Positions 6,551-6,565 of a DNA stretch of 6,565 nt are shown piece after piece. Position 1 is the stretch's first letter; every line of letters starts with the position of its first letter. The stretch comes from Candidatus Avipropionibacterium avicola (GTDB taxonomy: Bacteria > Actinomycetota > Actinomycetes > Propionibacteriales > Propionibacteriaceae). Below the pieces are notes generated by a model that was given only the letters and a program-made list of their open reading frames with translations, was not told the origin of the DNA and did no database searches. A program made the position numbers and the translations under genes. Location of the stretch: contig DVLP01000168.1 of the NCBI GenBank assembly GCA_018715445.1, positions 1 through 6,565 of the forward strand. The letters run 5' to 3'.

Positions 6551-6565
6551 CGGAGACCCCCGTGC
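6506..6565 (+). CDS. possible start of an unidentified gene (partial, 20 codons)
   Basis: A GTG six bases after a full Shine-Dalgarno opens a frame of 20 codons with no stop before the window ends. The visible product is very basic (MHRGRSVHRAGRGTGRR) and gives no family clue. It would be divergent from the aminotransferase, with 65 bases between the starts. The call rests on the ribosome-binding site alone. The same bases carry an imperfect direct repeat, so this could instead be a non-coding regulatory stretch. Confidence 0.3.
   Translation, partial: MHRGRSVHRAGRGTGRRPPC

Overview
The window looks like chromosomal DNA of a high-GC actinobacterium. It has strong G/C bias at third codon positions, GTG/TTG start candidates, sparse Shine-Dalgarno sequences and a hairpin terminator without a U-tract. 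A member of the Propionibacteriales or a related order would fit, but nothing here fixes the genus. I see no rRNA, tRNA, CRISPR array, insertion sequence or phage gene.

Layout. At the left edge, on the minus strand, lies the N-terminal part of an alpha/beta-hydrolase (1-375), cut by the window. A 79-bp divergent gap separates it from a plus-strand regulator (455-1825), which has a PrpR_N-like sensor, a degenerate GGDEF-like domain and a C-terminal winged helix. A 102-bp intergenic region rich in ATTG/CAAT words leads to two translationally coupled genes. The first (1928-3745) encodes a multidomain protein with a glutamine-amidotransferase-like N-terminus, a NodB/polysaccharide-deacetylase-like core and a C-terminal beta domain. 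The second (3742-5046) encodes a short, apparently cytoplasmic member of the neutral/alkaline ceramidase family. A convergent hairpin (5106-5156) separates these from a minus-strand DegT/DnrJ/EryC1/StrS-type PLP aminotransferase (5169-6440). At the right edge a strong Shine-Dalgarno precedes a GTG-started plus-strand frame that runs out of the window.

How the genes may work together (inference). The two coupled enzymes have folds associated with breaking amide/N-acyl bonds and with deacetylation. The aminotransferase family acts on keto-sugars and keto-cyclitols. All three lack signal peptides. The simplest reading is a small cytoplasmic pathway that handles an N-acylated amino-sugar, aminocyclitol or amino-lipid-like compound. 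The adjacent three-domain regulator would control it, sensing a small molecule with its N-terminal domain. The word CAATCTG, or a close variant, occurs in all three promoter-bearing gaps, which is the best sequence hint of common control. The substrate cannot be read from the sequence.
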